From the NCBI GenBank assembly GCA_964543795.1, contig CAZIZN010000003.1, positions 248,001 through 312,000 on the forward strand: a stretch of DNA of 64,000 nt, written 5' to 3'. The stretch comes from JACKIC01 sp964543795. GTDB lineage: Bacteria > Planctomycetota > UBA1135 > UBA2386. Below, in pieces: positions 34,193 through 42,912 of the stretch. The first letter of the stretch is position 1; the number at the start of each line of letters is the position of its first letter. The notes beneath the pieces were generated by a model. That model had not been told where the DNA came from. It saw only the letters and a program-made list of their open reading frames with translations, and ran no database searches. The translations under genes were made by a program, and so were the position numbers.

Positions 34193-35232
34193 GCGACGAC
34201 GAACCGAACGAAGCCGAGACCCGACCGCGCCGCGAAGCCCTCTGGCAACGTCTCGCCGTGGGCATGCTCGCCGCGCTCATCGCGGCGATGGCCGCGCTGC
34301 CGACGTGGCTCGCCTACGGGCTCGGCCGGTTCTTCGCAGTGCCGTGGTGCCTCTACTGGAGCGTGCGCGACCGCGGCGGCCGCCGCAGCAGCGGCTACTG
34401 GCGCAACGTGCGCATCGCCTTCCGCGCCGGAGCACCGCTCGGCGAACGCCGGCCGCGCGGCCACCTCTGGGCCTGGTCGCGCCACATCGCCTGGATCCTC
34501 GTCGACTTCTGCCGCATGACGCGGCTCACCGCGGCGAACCTGCGGCAGCACTGCGACCTCGCGGAGTACCCGCGCCTCGAGCAGGCGTTCGCCGAAGGCA
34601 AGGGCCTCATCTGCGCCACGGGCCACGTCGGCGTCTGGGACGTCGCCGGCACCGCCGCGGGCCTGCTCGGCATGCCGATCACGTCGGTCTTCCGTCCGAG
34701 CCCCCTGCCGGCCCTCAACCGCCTGATCGAACGGCTGCGCACCCGCACCGGACAGACCGTCGTCGCGCGCAAGAACGTCATGTGGACCCTGCGCAAGGTG
34801 CTGGCCGAGCGCGGCGTGGTCGGCATCCTCGCCGACGGCGGCGGCAAACACAGTTCGGTCGTGGCGCCGTTCCTCGGCACCGACTCCCGCACCGTGGCGA
34901 CCCCGGCGGTGCTGCACCTGCTGACCGGCGCCCCGATCGCCGTGCTCGCCGTGCTGCGCACCGGGCCGATGCGCTACCGCCTGCGCGTCTACGACGTCGT
35001 GCAGCATGCGGCGAGCGGCGACCGCGAACGGGACCTCGTGGCGATCACGACCCGCGTCAACCGCGGCCTCGGTCAGGCGATCGCCGAGGCGCCCGAGCAG
35101 TGGTTCTGGCAGAGCCGCCGCTTCCGGCACCGCCCACCGGGCGAGGTCGCGGGCCCGGACGGCCTGCCGCCGCTGCACCCTGCCGCGCCGGACCGCAGCG
35201 CGGCGACCGGGCGGGATGCGCACGGATCTTGA
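34189..35232 (+). CDS. LpxL/HtrB-type acyltransferase
   Basis: The 347-residue protein has one N-terminal membrane segment (LAVGMLAALIAAMAALPTWLAYGLG). Its catalytic HX4D motif lies in CATGHVGVWDVAG (H146, D151). Further family marks are VFRPSPLPALNR and GVVGILADGGGKHSSVVAPFLG, which correspond to the 'r......N..ln..i...R' and 'l.DQ....g..v.FFG' blocks of lipid A lauroyl/myristoyl transferases. The usual DQ is replaced by DGG. It would add a fatty acyl chain to a lipid A-like acceptor or another glycolipid at the inner membrane. No other lpx gene is in the window. Confidence 0.8.
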   Translation: MSDDEPNEAETRPRREALWQRLAVGMLAALIAAMAALPTWLAYGLGRFFAVPWCLYWSVRDRGGRRSSGYWRNVRIAFRAGAPLGERRPRGHLWAWSRHIAWILVDFCRMTRLTAANLRQHCDLAEYPRLEQAFAEGKGLICATGHVGVWDVAGTAAGLLGMPITSVFRPSPLPALNRLIERLRTRTGQTVVARKNVMWTLRKVLAERGVVGILADGGGKHSSVVAPFLGTDSRTVATPAVLHLLTGAPIAVLAVLRTGPMRYRLRVYDVVQHAASGDRERDLVAITTRVNRGLGQAIAEAPEQWFWQSRRFRHRPPGEVAGPDGLPPLHPAAPDRSAATGRDAHGS

Positions 35233-35325
35233 CGAGTTCTTGATCGCAGCAGCGCAGCGGCTTCATTCTCCAGCCCCAGAACCCGCGGTCGCTTTCCTTC
35301 GACCGATTCCCTCGCCCGTGCGCCG

Positions 35326-36204
35326 GTGAACCGACCGACCGCCCCGCTCCTGCTCGCCGCCCTCGCCGGCCTCGTCGCCGGTTGCCTGCCCGGCGACCGC
35401 CGCCGGCACGTCGAGATCCAGAACCTCGGCTCCGACACGATGCTCGAGGTCGCGGGCGCCTGGGCGGAGGCCTACGACAAGGTGCAGGACCACACCGTGA
35501 TCTCGGTCTCCGGCGGCGGCTCCGGCACCGGCATCGCGGCGGTGATCAGCGGCGACGTGGACATCGCCAACAGCAGCCGCAAGATCAAACCGCGCGAGTT
35601 CGAGCGCGCCCGCAAGCACGGCCAGAACCCGGTCGAGCACCACGTCGGCTACGACGGCATCGCGATCTTCGTGCACAAGGACAACCCGATCCCGTCGTTG
35701 ACCCTGGGCCAGCTCGCGCAGTTGTTCGGCGACGGCGGCGCCCTGACCCGCTGGTCGGACCTCGGCGTCGACCTCGGCGACCCGCAACACGACCCGATCG
35801 TGCTCGCCAGCCGCCAGAACAACAGCGGCACCTACGAGTACTTCCGCGAGGCCGTGCTCGGCGGTGCCTCGGGGCGCTTCAAGCGCGAGTGCAACAACCT
35901 CAACGGCAGCAAGGACGTCGTCGACTTCTGCGCCAAGACGCGCAGCGCGATCGGCTACAGCGGCCTCGCCTACGCTTCGCCCGAGGTCCGCATCGTGCCC
36001 GTCAAGAAGACCGACGACGCCCCCCCGGTCATGGCCTCGAACGACACGGTGCTCGACGGCAGCTATCCCATCGCGCGACCGCTGCTCATGTACACGAACG
36101 GCGAACCCGTGGGCCGGATCAAGGACTACCTCGACTGGATCAAGGGCGACGACGGCCAGCGCGTGCTGCTGGAGCACGGCTACCCGCCGCTGCGCAAGCT
36201 CTGA
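35326..36204 (+). CDS. pstS: phosphate ABC transporter, substrate-binding lipoprotein
   Basis: The 292-residue protein has a lipoprotein signal with lipobox LVAGC (C20). It then shows the PstS pattern: NLGSDTMLEVAGAWAEAY, SVSGGGSGTGIAAVISGDVDIANSSR (phosphate-contacting loop) and SRQNNSGTYEYFREAVL, with GYSGLAYA later. It binds phosphate in the periplasm and delivers it to PstCA. GTG is the start because the hydrophobic signal follows at once. It is the first gene of a six-gene same-strand group. I see no clear Pho-box in the 93 bases before it. Confidence 0.93.
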   Translation: MNRPTAPLLLAALAGLVAGCLPGDRRRHVEIQNLGSDTMLEVAGAWAEAYDKVQDHTVISVSGGGSGTGIAAVISGDVDIANSSRKIKPREFERARKHGQNPVEHHVGYDGIAIFVHKDNPIPSLTLGQLAQLFGDGGALTRWSDLGVDLGDPQHDPIVLASRQNNSGTYEYFREAVLGGASGRFKRECNNLNGSKDVVDFCAKTRSAIGYSGLAYASPEVRIVPVKKTDDAPPVMASNDTVLDGSYPIARPLLMYTNGEPVGRIKDYLDWIKGDDGQRVLLEHGYPPLRKL

Positions 36205-36236
36205 TCCTCCCACCCCGAACCCCACCCCCCCACGCC

Positions 36237-37301
36237 GTGCCATCCCACTACGAAGAACGTCTGCAGCGGGACCTGGCCTGGATAGGCGATCTCGTCGGCA
36301 TCATCGGCAAGTCGATCAGCGAGGCGCTCGACCACGCGGTGCAGTCCGTGCGAACGCTCGACAAGGACCTCGCCGCGAACACGGTGCTCGGCGACTACAC
36401 CGTCAACCGCCAGACGCGCGAGCTGGACCGCCTCTGCCACGCCTTCGTCGCCAGGCACCTGCCGAGCGCCGGGCACCTGCGGTACGTCTCGTCGGTGATG
36501 CGGCTGTCGATCGCGCTCGAGCGGATCGGCGACTACGCGACGACGATCTCGCGCACCGTCGAACAGCTGTCGACCGAGCCGCCGGCCGTCGTGCACCGCG
36601 ACATGGAGATGATGAGCGAACACGCGCGGCGCTGGCTCAACGACGCGCTGCGCAGCTTCGGCACACGCGACCTCGGGCTCGCGCAGACGACGCTGGCGAC
36701 GGCGACGCGTTTCTCGCGCTACTTCGACCGCGTGTTCGCCGATCTCGTCAAGGAGGGCGAGTCGCACAGCCGCCCGATCAACGACCTGTTCAGCCTCATG
36801 GCGACCTTCAACCGCCTCGAGCGCGTGATCCACCAGGCCAAGAACATCTGCGAGGAGACGATCTTCGTCACCACGGGCAAGGCCAAGGGCGAGAAGACCT
36901 TCAACATCCTGTTCCTCGACGAACGCAACGACGGCACGAGCCAGCTCGCCGAGCACTTCACGCGCAAGGTCTTCCCGAACAGCGGTCGCTACCGCAGCGC
37001 CGGCTGGGCCCCCGCCGAGGAGATCGCCCTCGGGTTCCGCACCTTCGCACGGTCGGTCGGCATCGACCTCGACAGCGCCTGGCCCGCGCCGCTCGCGTCC
37101 CTGATGGACCAGCTCGACGAGTACCAGTTCGTGGTCGCCTTCGCGCCCGAGGCGCGCACGCATCTCGGCAGGGTCCCGTTCCACACCACGGTGCTGGTCT
37201 GGAAGCTCGACAACGCCGGCGACCCCGAGGCCGCCTACCGTCAGCTCGCGCCGCGCGTGCGGCAGCTCATGGAGACCCTGCGGGGCGAACAGGCGAGCTG
37301 A
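36237..37301 (+). CDS. phoU: PhoU fused to an inactive ArsC/LMW-phosphatase-like domain
   Basis: Residues 1 to about 215 are a PhoU domain with both three-helix repeats. The metal-binding LERIGDY is at 94-100 and the second copy, NRLERVIHQAKN, at 192-203. Residues about 221-350 resemble low-molecular-weight phosphatases and thioredoxin-type arsenate reductases: ILFLDERNDGTSQLAEHF, YRSAGWAPAEEI and VVAFAPEAR match their P-loop, SAG strand and D-loop regions. The CX5R loop is destroyed: the Cys position is D228 and the Arg position is T234. The protein probably couples PstB activity to phosphate signalling, with the extra domain sensing rather than catalysing. The start is GTG, in the middle of the pst operon. 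Confidence 0.83.
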   Translation: MPSHYEERLQRDLAWIGDLVGIIGKSISEALDHAVQSVRTLDKDLAANTVLGDYTVNRQTRELDRLCHAFVARHLPSAGHLRYVSSVMRLSIALERIGDYATTISRTVEQLSTEPPAVVHRDMEMMSEHARRWLNDALRSFGTRDLGLAQTTLATATRFSRYFDRVFADLVKEGESHSRPINDLFSLMATFNRLERVIHQAKNICEETIFVTTGKAKGEKTFNILFLDERNDGTSQLAEHFTRKVFPNSGRYRSAGWAPAEEIALGFRTFARSVGIDLDSAWPAPLASLMDQLDEYQFVVAFAPEARTHLGRVPFHTTVLVWKLDNAGDPEAAYRQLAPRVRQLMETLRGEQAS

Positions 37302-37304
37302 GCC

Positions 37305-38306
37305 GTGACAGAGCCTCCGCAGCGCAGCCCGGCCGCCGCTCCCTCGGCCAGCGCCCCCCCGGCCACCGGTCCCGACGCGACGCGGTCTCCGGTCGCGCAG
37401 GTCGCGGCCGCCGGCCTGGACCGCCGCGACGCCGCGTGGTGGTGGGATTTCGTCGGCGGCGGCGCGGTGTTCGTCGGCGGCATCTCGGCGATCCTGTTCA
37501 TCGTCGCGATCTTCGTCTTCATCGCCACCCAGGGCGCCGAGTTCGCCTGGAACCGGCTGTCCTGGAGCGAACTGCTGTTCGGCACGCGCTGGGAACCCAC
37601 CGCGTCGCCGCCGAGCTACGGCGCCGTGCCGCTGATCGCCGGCACCGCGTGGATCACGGCCGTGGCGATGCTCGTCGCCGTGCCGCTGGCGTTCTGTGCG
37701 GCCGTCTACATCGGCGAGTTCGCGCGCGGCAAGCGCCGCGAGTGGCTCAAGATCACGATCGAACTGCTCGCCGCGATCCCGTCGGTGGTCTGGGGAGTGA
37801 TCGGGCTGCAGGTGCTCAAGCCCATCATCCAGGACGTCTTCGACGTGCAGGTCGGCCTCAACGTGCTCAATGCAGGCGTGATCCTGGGCCTGATGGCAGC
37901 GCCGATCATCACCACGATCGCCGAGGACGCGCTCAAGGCCGTGCCCGATTCCTACCGCGAGGCCGCCGAGGCGCTCGGTGCCACACGCTGGCAGATCGTC
38001 TGGCGCGTGGTCATCCCGCACGCGCGCCCGGGCCTCTCCGCAGCGGTGCTGCTCGGCATCGGCCGCGCCTTCGGCGAGACCATCGCCGTGCTGATGGCCA
38101 GCGGGCACCGGTTGATGGCTCCGGAGAGCATCTTCGACTCGGCGGCGACGATCACCGCGACGATCGCCGCGGAACTCGGCGAGGCGGCCGTCGGCAGCGA
38201 CCACTACCAGGTGCTGTTCGTGCTCGGCCTGCTGCTGTTCCTGATCACCTTCACGATCAACCTGTTGTCGGACTGGATCGTGCGCGGCCGCCGGAGGCAC
38301 GCATGA
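37305..38306 (+). CDS. pstC: phosphate ABC transporter permease
   Basis: The 333-residue protein has an unusually long, Pro/Ala-rich cytoplasmic N-terminus of about 45 residues, then about six transmembrane helices. The cytoplasmic coupling loop EDALKAVPDSYREAAEALGATRWQI is the conserved 'EAA' motif that docks on the ATPase. ITTIAEDALKAVP and the FGETIAVLMASG helix are typical of PstC. It starts at GTG three bases after the PhoU-fusion stop and overlaps pstA by four bases. Confidence 0.92.
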   Translation: MTEPPQRSPAAAPSASAPPATGPDATRSPVAQVAAAGLDRRDAAWWWDFVGGGAVFVGGISAILFIVAIFVFIATQGAEFAWNRLSWSELLFGTRWEPTASPPSYGAVPLIAGTAWITAVAMLVAVPLAFCAAVYIGEFARGKRREWLKITIELLAAIPSVVWGVIGLQVLKPIIQDVFDVQVGLNVLNAGVILGLMAAPIITTIAEDALKAVPDSYREAAEALGATRWQIVWRVVIPHARPGLSAAVLLGIGRAFGETIAVLMASGHRLMAPESIFDSAATITATIAAELGEAAVGSDHYQVLFVLGLLLFLITFTINLLSDWIVRGRRRHA

Positions 38307-39190
38307 CGGATGTGCCGCAGCCGTTCGCCGCCACGGGCCACGAACTGCGCGGGCGCACGGTGCAGGCGCTCGTGCGCACCGGCGTACTCGGCGTCACCGT
38401 GCTGATGCTGATCCCCGTGCTCGGCATCCTCGGCGTGCTGCTCGTCGAGGGCGCGCCGGGCCTGTCGTGGTCGTTCTTCCTCGACAAGCCGTCCAAGCTC
38501 GGCGCGGCCGGCGGCATCTACCCGGCCCTCATGGGCACCGTGTGGCTGACCGCCGTGGCGCTGATCGTCGCGCTGCCGATGGGCGTCGCGGCGGCGGTCT
38601 ACCTCAGCGAGTACGCGCGCGACAACTGGCTCACCCGCACCATCAACCTCGCGATCGTCAACCTCGCCGGCGTGCCGTCGATCGTGCACGCGTTGTTCGG
38701 CGTCGGCGCCTTCGTGCACTTCCTGCACTTCGGCAAGTCGATCCTCGCCGCGAGCTGCACGCTCGCGGTGATGACCCTGCCAGTGGTGATCGTCGCGACC
38801 CGCGAGTCGATGCAGGCCGTGCCGCACGCGTTCCGCGAGGCCTGCTGGAACATGGGCGCGACGCGCTGGCAGACGATCTGGCGCGTCGTGCTGCCGAACT
38901 CCGGCAGCGGCATCCTGACGGGCCTGATCCTCGTCGTCTCGCGCGCCGTCGGCGAGACGGCGCCGATCATGTTCACGGGCGCCGTGTTCCTGCGCATGCT
39001 GTCGCCGGAATCGGTGTTCGACCGCACGATGGCGCTCTCGTTCCACCTCTACACGGTGTCGACGCAGGTCACGAACGTGCCGCGCCACGTGCCGTTCGCC
39101 GTCGCGCTGACGCTGATCGGCGTCGTGCTCGCCATGAATGCCGTCGCCATCGCGCTGCGCATGCGCCTGCGCGGGAGGAAGAAGTGGTGA
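38303..39190 (+). CDS. pstA: phosphate ABC transporter permease
   Basis: The 295-residue membrane protein is the second permease. VPSIVHALFGVGAFV and the EAA-type coupling loop ESMQAVPHAFREACWNMGATRWQTIWRVVLP are conserved, as is SRAVGETAPIMFTG in the last periplasmic/TM segment. It starts at an ATG inside the pstC stop, and its own stop overlaps the GTG of the first pstB gene. PstA and PstC form the channel and each docks one ATPase subunit, which matters because two different pstB genes follow. Confidence 0.92.
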   Translation: MTDVPQPFAATGHELRGRTVQALVRTGVLGVTVLMLIPVLGILGVLLVEGAPGLSWSFFLDKPSKLGAAGGIYPALMGTVWLTAVALIVALPMGVAAAVYLSEYARDNWLTRTINLAIVNLAGVPSIVHALFGVGAFVHFLHFGKSILAASCTLAVMTLPVVIVATRESMQAVPHAFREACWNMGATRWQTIWRVVLPNSGSGILTGLILVVSRAVGETAPIMFTGAVFLRMLSPESVFDRTMALSFHLYTVSTQVTNVPRHVPFAVALTLIGVVLAMNAVAIALRMRLRGRKKW

Positions 39191-39957
39191 GCGACGTGAG
39201 CCTGCCGCCGCTGCTGGCGGTCCGCGACCTGTCGATCCGCTACGGCGGCAAGGTGGCGCTGCAGGGCGTCGACCTCGAGGTGCGCCAGCACGAGATCTTC
39301 GGCATCATCGGCCCGGCGAACTCCGGCAAGACCTCGTTCCTGCGCGCCGTGAACCGCATGAACGATTTCGTGCCGAACATGCGGGTCGGCGGCACGATCG
39401 AGTTCGCCGGCTGCGACATCGGCAAGCTGCGCAACCCGTTCGCGCTGCGCCGCCGCATCGGCGTGGTGTTCCCGCTGCCGGTCGGTCTGCCGATGACCGT
39501 CTACGACAACGTCGCGCTGGCGCCGCGCCTGCGCGGCGTGCGCCGGCGGGCCGACATCGACCCGATCGTCGAACGGTGCCTGCGCCGCGCCGCGCTCTGG
39601 GACGAGGTGAAGGATCGCCTGGGCAGCCTCGGTTCGCTGCTGAGCGGCGGCCAGCAGCAACGGTTGACGATCGCCCGCGCGCTGTCGCAGGAGCCCGACC
39701 TGCTGCTGCTCGACGAGTTCTCGATCGCGGTGGACCCCGTCACGACGATGCGCATCGAGGAGGTGCTCAAGGAGTTGCGCCGGGAACTGACCATCGTGCT
39801 CGTGACCAACCTCGTGCAGCAGGCGCGCCGCCTCGCCGACCGCACCGCGTTCTTCCTCTCGGGCCGCTGCGTCGAGATCGCCGAGACGGAGGCGATGTTC
39901 GCCTCGGGCGGCAGCAAGCAGGAGACGAGCGACTACCTCGGAGGGCGCTTTGGCTGA
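39187..39957 (+). CDS. pstB1: PstB-type ATPase 1, signature-competent but Q/H-loop degenerate
   Basis: The 256-residue ABC ATPase has a usable Walker A (GPANSGKT, 42-49), an intact ABC signature LSGGQ (152-156) and Walker B Asp-Glu (D176, E177, in LDEF instead of LDEP). The Q-loop glutamine is proline (P96 in VVFPLPVG), the H-loop histidine is asparagine (N208 in LVTNLV), and the D-loop is altered (SIAVD for SALD). Its own ATP site is therefore probably non-hydrolytic, while its signature can complete the partner's site. The C-terminus is typically PstB-like (SDYLGGRFG). The start is GTG, overlapping pstA by four bases. Confidence 0.88.
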   Translation: MSDVSLPPLLAVRDLSIRYGGKVALQGVDLEVRQHEIFGIIGPANSGKTSFLRAVNRMNDFVPNMRVGGTIEFAGCDIGKLRNPFALRRRIGVVFPLPVGLPMTVYDNVALAPRLRGVRRRADIDPIVERCLRRAALWDEVKDRLGSLGSLLSGGQQQRLTIARALSQEPDLLLLDEFSIAVDPVTTMRIEEVLKELRRELTIVLVTNLVQQARRLADRTAFFLSGRCVEIAETEAMFASGGSKQETSDYLGGRFG

Positions 39958-40717
39958 CCAGCTCGCCATCCAGGTCGAGAGCCTCAACCTCTGGTACGGC
40001 ACGTTCCAGGCCCTCTACGAAGTCGATCTCGCGGTGCGCGCGGGCCTCGTCACGGCCCTGATCGGGCCCTCGGGCTGCGGCAAGTCGACGCTGCTGCGCA
40101 GCTGCAACCGCATCAACGAGCGCCTGGGCTACGTGAAGACGACCGGCACCATCCGCGTGCTCGGGCACGACATCTACCGCGCGGACGCGAGCCCGATCCA
40201 GGTGCGCCGCCACGTCGGCATGGTGTTCCAGCGGCCGAACCCCCTGCCGCTGTCGATCCGCGAGAACGTGTTGTTCGGCCACCGCCTCCACGAGGAACGC
40301 CGCAGCAGCCGGGCGGCGGAGGACGAACTCGTCGAGGAGGCGCTGCAGCAGGTGCTGCTGTGGGACCGGGTCAAGGACCGGCTGCACCACCGGGCCACGG
40401 GCCTGTCGCTCGAGGAGCAGCAGAAGCTCTGCATCGCCCGCCTGCTGCCAACCAAACCGTCGGTGCTGCTCATGGACGAACCCTGCTCCGCGCTCGACCC
40501 CGAGGCGACGGCCGCCGTCGAGGAGCTGATCTGGACCCTGCGGGGCCGCTATTCGATCCTGATCGTCACGCACAACATGGCCCAGGCGCGTCGCGCCAGC
40601 GACGAGTGCGTCTTCATGCTGCTGGGTCGGGTCGTCGAACACTCGGCGACCGAGGAGATGTTCGTGGCACCGCAGCAGCAGAAGACCGCCGACTACATCG
40701 AGGGCCGGTTCGGCTGA
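39950..40717 (+). CDS. pstB2: PstB-type ATPase 2, catalytic motifs intact but signature lost
   Basis: The 255-residue ABC ATPase starts at TTG, overlapping pstB1 by eight bases. Walker A (GPSGCGKST, 39-47), the Q-loop (Q94 in VFQRPNPLP), Walker B (LLMDEP, D176, E177), SALD and the H-loop histidine (H208 in VTHNMAQ) are all normal. The ABC signature LSGGQ is replaced by LSLEE (152-156). A homodimer would have no signature to complete its sites, so it should work only with PstB1. The ending TADYIEGRFG is PstB-like. It is the last gene of the operon; the next start is 29 bases away. Confidence 0.88.
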   Translation: MADQLAIQVESLNLWYGTFQALYEVDLAVRAGLVTALIGPSGCGKSTLLRSCNRINERLGYVKTTGTIRVLGHDIYRADASPIQVRRHVGMVFQRPNPLPLSIRENVLFGHRLHEERRSSRAAEDELVEEALQQVLLWDRVKDRLHHRATGLSLEEQQKLCIARLLPTKPSVLLMDEPCSALDPEATAAVEELIWTLRGRYSILIVTHNMAQARRASDECVFMLLGRVVEHSATEEMFVAPQQQKTADYIEGRFG

Positions 40718-40746
40718 GCGGCCGCTCTGGTAGTCTTCCCCCACGC

Positions 40747-42117
40747 ATGCGCGTCCTCCCGTCGTCGTCGTTCGGACTGTGGCTGCTCGCGGCACCGTTG
40801 CTGCCCGGCCAGGACCCCGGCCAGGTGCTGGCAAAGTTCCGGCGCGACGGCGCCGAGGCCTTCGTGACCAAGGCCGACGTCGCGCTCGAGATGGCGTTCC
40901 ACCTGCGGCGCCGCGACGAAGGGCGACAGGCCGTCGAGGTGCTCGTCGACGCGGTGCTGACGCGGCGCGCGGCGCGCGCGAAGGGCCTCTGGCCGACCGA
41001 GGCGGAGATCCGGGCGTTCTGGGACGACCTCGCCGCGAAGCTGCGTGCGGCCGGCAAGCGGGTCGAGGACTTCGCCGCGGTGCGCAACAGCTCCGAAGCG
41101 GAGCTCTTCGCCCACCTCGCCGTGCAGATCGCCCAGGAGCGCCTCGTGCGCGCCGAACTCGGCCTGTCGACGAAGGAGACCGTCAGCGGCGGCATGCTCA
41201 AACTCTGGCTGCAGGAGGAGCGCAGGAAGGCGCGCGTGATCACCGACCCCGAGCAGCTGCCCGCGGGGGTCGCGGCTCGGGTCGACGCGACCGACGTGCC
41301 CATCGCCGACCTCGGCCAGTTGCTGCTGCAGACCTGCGAGCCCGAGGAACAGACGCGCTTCGTGCAGCAGGTCGCCTACCTGCAGTCGATCGAAGCGATG
41401 GCTCGCGCACACGGCATCACGATCACCGCCGCCGACATCGACGCGGCGGTGGCGCAGCGCCGCGCCGACGCCGCCAAGGACCCCCGCTACCAGGGCCTCG
41501 GCTTCGAGCAGCTGCTCGAGTCCCAGGGCCTCACGGTCGCCGCCCTGCGCGACCTGCGGGTGTTCCGCGCGCAGATCCTGCTGGCGCGCCTCTGCGAACG
41601 GCTGCATCCCGATCCGGAGCTGCGCCGGGAACTCGCCGAGAACCGCGCCGCCGTGCTCGAACAGGCCGGCCCGCGACGCCGCCTCGGACTGATCTTCGTC
41701 CGCGCGCTCGAGCACCCCAACGCGCTGATCCCGAACGATTTCCCGGCCGCCATGGCGCGCCTCGGCGCCGCCCGGCAGCGGCTGGCCGAGGAGCGCTTCG
41801 AGAACGTCGCGCGCATCGAGAGCGACGAACCGATCAGCAAGCAGAAGGGCGGCGACATCGGCTGGCAGAACCGCGCCGGCAAGGCACTGCCGGCGCACGT
41901 GATGGCCGCCGCGTGGCAGCTCGCACCGGGCGAGGTCACCGAACCGTTGCGCGGCGACGACGGCTGCTACCTCGTCAAGGTGCTCGACGTCGAACCCGAT
42001 CTCGACGACGCGACCTTGCTGGCACGGCTGCGCGAGTTGCGCAGTCACGAACTCAAGCAGCGCATCGCCAAGGACCTCGCGATCGAGCCGATCGAAGCGG
42101 CGACGGGCAGGCGATGA
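40747..42117 (+). CDS. exported parvulin-type peptidyl-prolyl isomerase
   Basis: The 456-residue protein has a short hydrophobic N-terminus (FGLWLLAAPLLPGQ) consistent with a signal peptide. It then has long helical SurA/PpiC-like N-terminal domains. A parvulin domain lies at about 320-425, with the fold marks LIFVRALEHPN, KQKGGDIGWQNRAGKALPAHV and APGEVTEPLRGDDGCYLVKVLDV. Such proteins assist folding of exported or outer-membrane proteins. Its stop overlaps the start of the next gene by four bases. A role in folding PstS cannot be claimed from position alone. Confidence 0.8.
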   Translation: MRVLPSSSFGLWLLAAPLLPGQDPGQVLAKFRRDGAEAFVTKADVALEMAFHLRRRDEGRQAVEVLVDAVLTRRAARAKGLWPTEAEIRAFWDDLAAKLRAAGKRVEDFAAVRNSSEAELFAHLAVQIAQERLVRAELGLSTKETVSGGMLKLWLQEERRKARVITDPEQLPAGVAARVDATDVPIADLGQLLLQTCEPEEQTRFVQQVAYLQSIEAMARAHGITITAADIDAAVAQRRADAAKDPRYQGLGFEQLLESQGLTVAALRDLRVFRAQILLARLCERLHPDPELRRELAENRAAVLEQAGPRRRLGLIFVRALEHPNALIPNDFPAAMARLGAARQRLAEERFENVARIESDEPISKQKGGDIGWQNRAGKALPAHVMAAAWQLAPGEVTEPLRGDDGCYLVKVLDVEPDLDDATLLARLRELRSHELKQRIAKDLAIEPIEAATGRR

Positions 42118-42896
42118 AGCGCCTGGGACTCGACGGCCACCCCCACCTCCGCAGCGCGCAGGTCGGCGGCGACTGGATCACCGACCTGCGGCTCTGGCGG
42201 CCGGCCGGCGACGACGCACTCACGACCGGGCCGGTCGAGACGGCCGTCGTCGTGCTGGCCGGGACCTTCGATCTGGTCGGCAACGGCACCGCGTGGCCGG
42301 CGCGCGGCGCGCGCGCGAGCGAGTTCGAGGGCCGGCCGATGGCCGTGTATCTGCCGCCGGTCGCCGAGTTCCGCGCCGCGAACGGCCGCGGCGAACTGCT
42401 GCTCGTGAGCGCGCGGCAGCCCGCCGCGCCGACCCCCGACGCAGGCCGCGAGGGGCTCAGCCGCAAGCCGCTGCTGCCGCTGGCCGGCAGCGGCAAGGCC
42501 TTCGACCCCGGCACCGGGGAATGGCGGCCGGCCGAGACCTTCCCGACGAGCGCCGAATCGCTGCCGCCGCGACGCATGCAGCGGCTGCCGGTCGGCGAAG
42601 CCGTCGTCGAACGCGTGTTCGCACCCGACTACAAGGCGGCGACGCTGAGCATCGACGAGTGCGCGCTCGGCGAGGGGCAGTCGCTGGCGCTGGATCTCGT
42701 CCCACAGCGGCCTCCTGCCAGGGAGGTGCTGCTGTTCGTGCGCAGCGAACACAGCGCGACCGTGCGGGCCGGCGGCGCCGAAGGCACGGTCGCCGGCGAC
42801 GCGGCGTTCCTGCTCACCGCCGCCGAGGTCGCCGGCGCGACGGTGCGCGCGGCAACGGGCCGCACCTACGTGCTGATCGCGTGGGCAGGCAAGTGA
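42114..42896 (+). CDS. cupin-like protein resembling IolB
   Basis: The 260-residue protein has an N-terminal half similar to 5-deoxy-glucuronate isomerase (IolB/KduI type): ETAVVVLAGTFDLVGNG, SEFEGRPMAVYLPP and ELLLVSARQP match the first cupin half. The C-terminal half contains FAPDYKAATLSIDECALGEG but lacks the His-rich metal motif of active IolB. No other inositol-catabolism gene is nearby. I consider the fold probable and the activity unproven. It is translationally coupled to the isomerase gene before it and convergent with ygfZ, with 16 bases between stops. Confidence 0.5.
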   Translation: MKRLGLDGHPHLRSAQVGGDWITDLRLWRPAGDDALTTGPVETAVVVLAGTFDLVGNGTAWPARGARASEFEGRPMAVYLPPVAEFRAANGRGELLLVSARQPAAPTPDAGREGLSRKPLLPLAGSGKAFDPGTGEWRPAETFPTSAESLPPRRMQRLPVGEAVVERVFAPDYKAATLSIDECALGEGQSLALDLVPQRPPAREVLLFVRSEHSATVRAGGAEGTVAGDAAFLLTAAEVAGATVRAATGRTYVLIAWAGK

Positions 42897-42912
42897 CGCC
42901 CCAGCCGCAGGC

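Noticed and set aside
35233..35325. Pho box upstream of pstS
   Set aside because: I looked for paired CTTTCAT-like or TGTCA-like 7-base repeats and found none convincing in the 93 bases before pstS.
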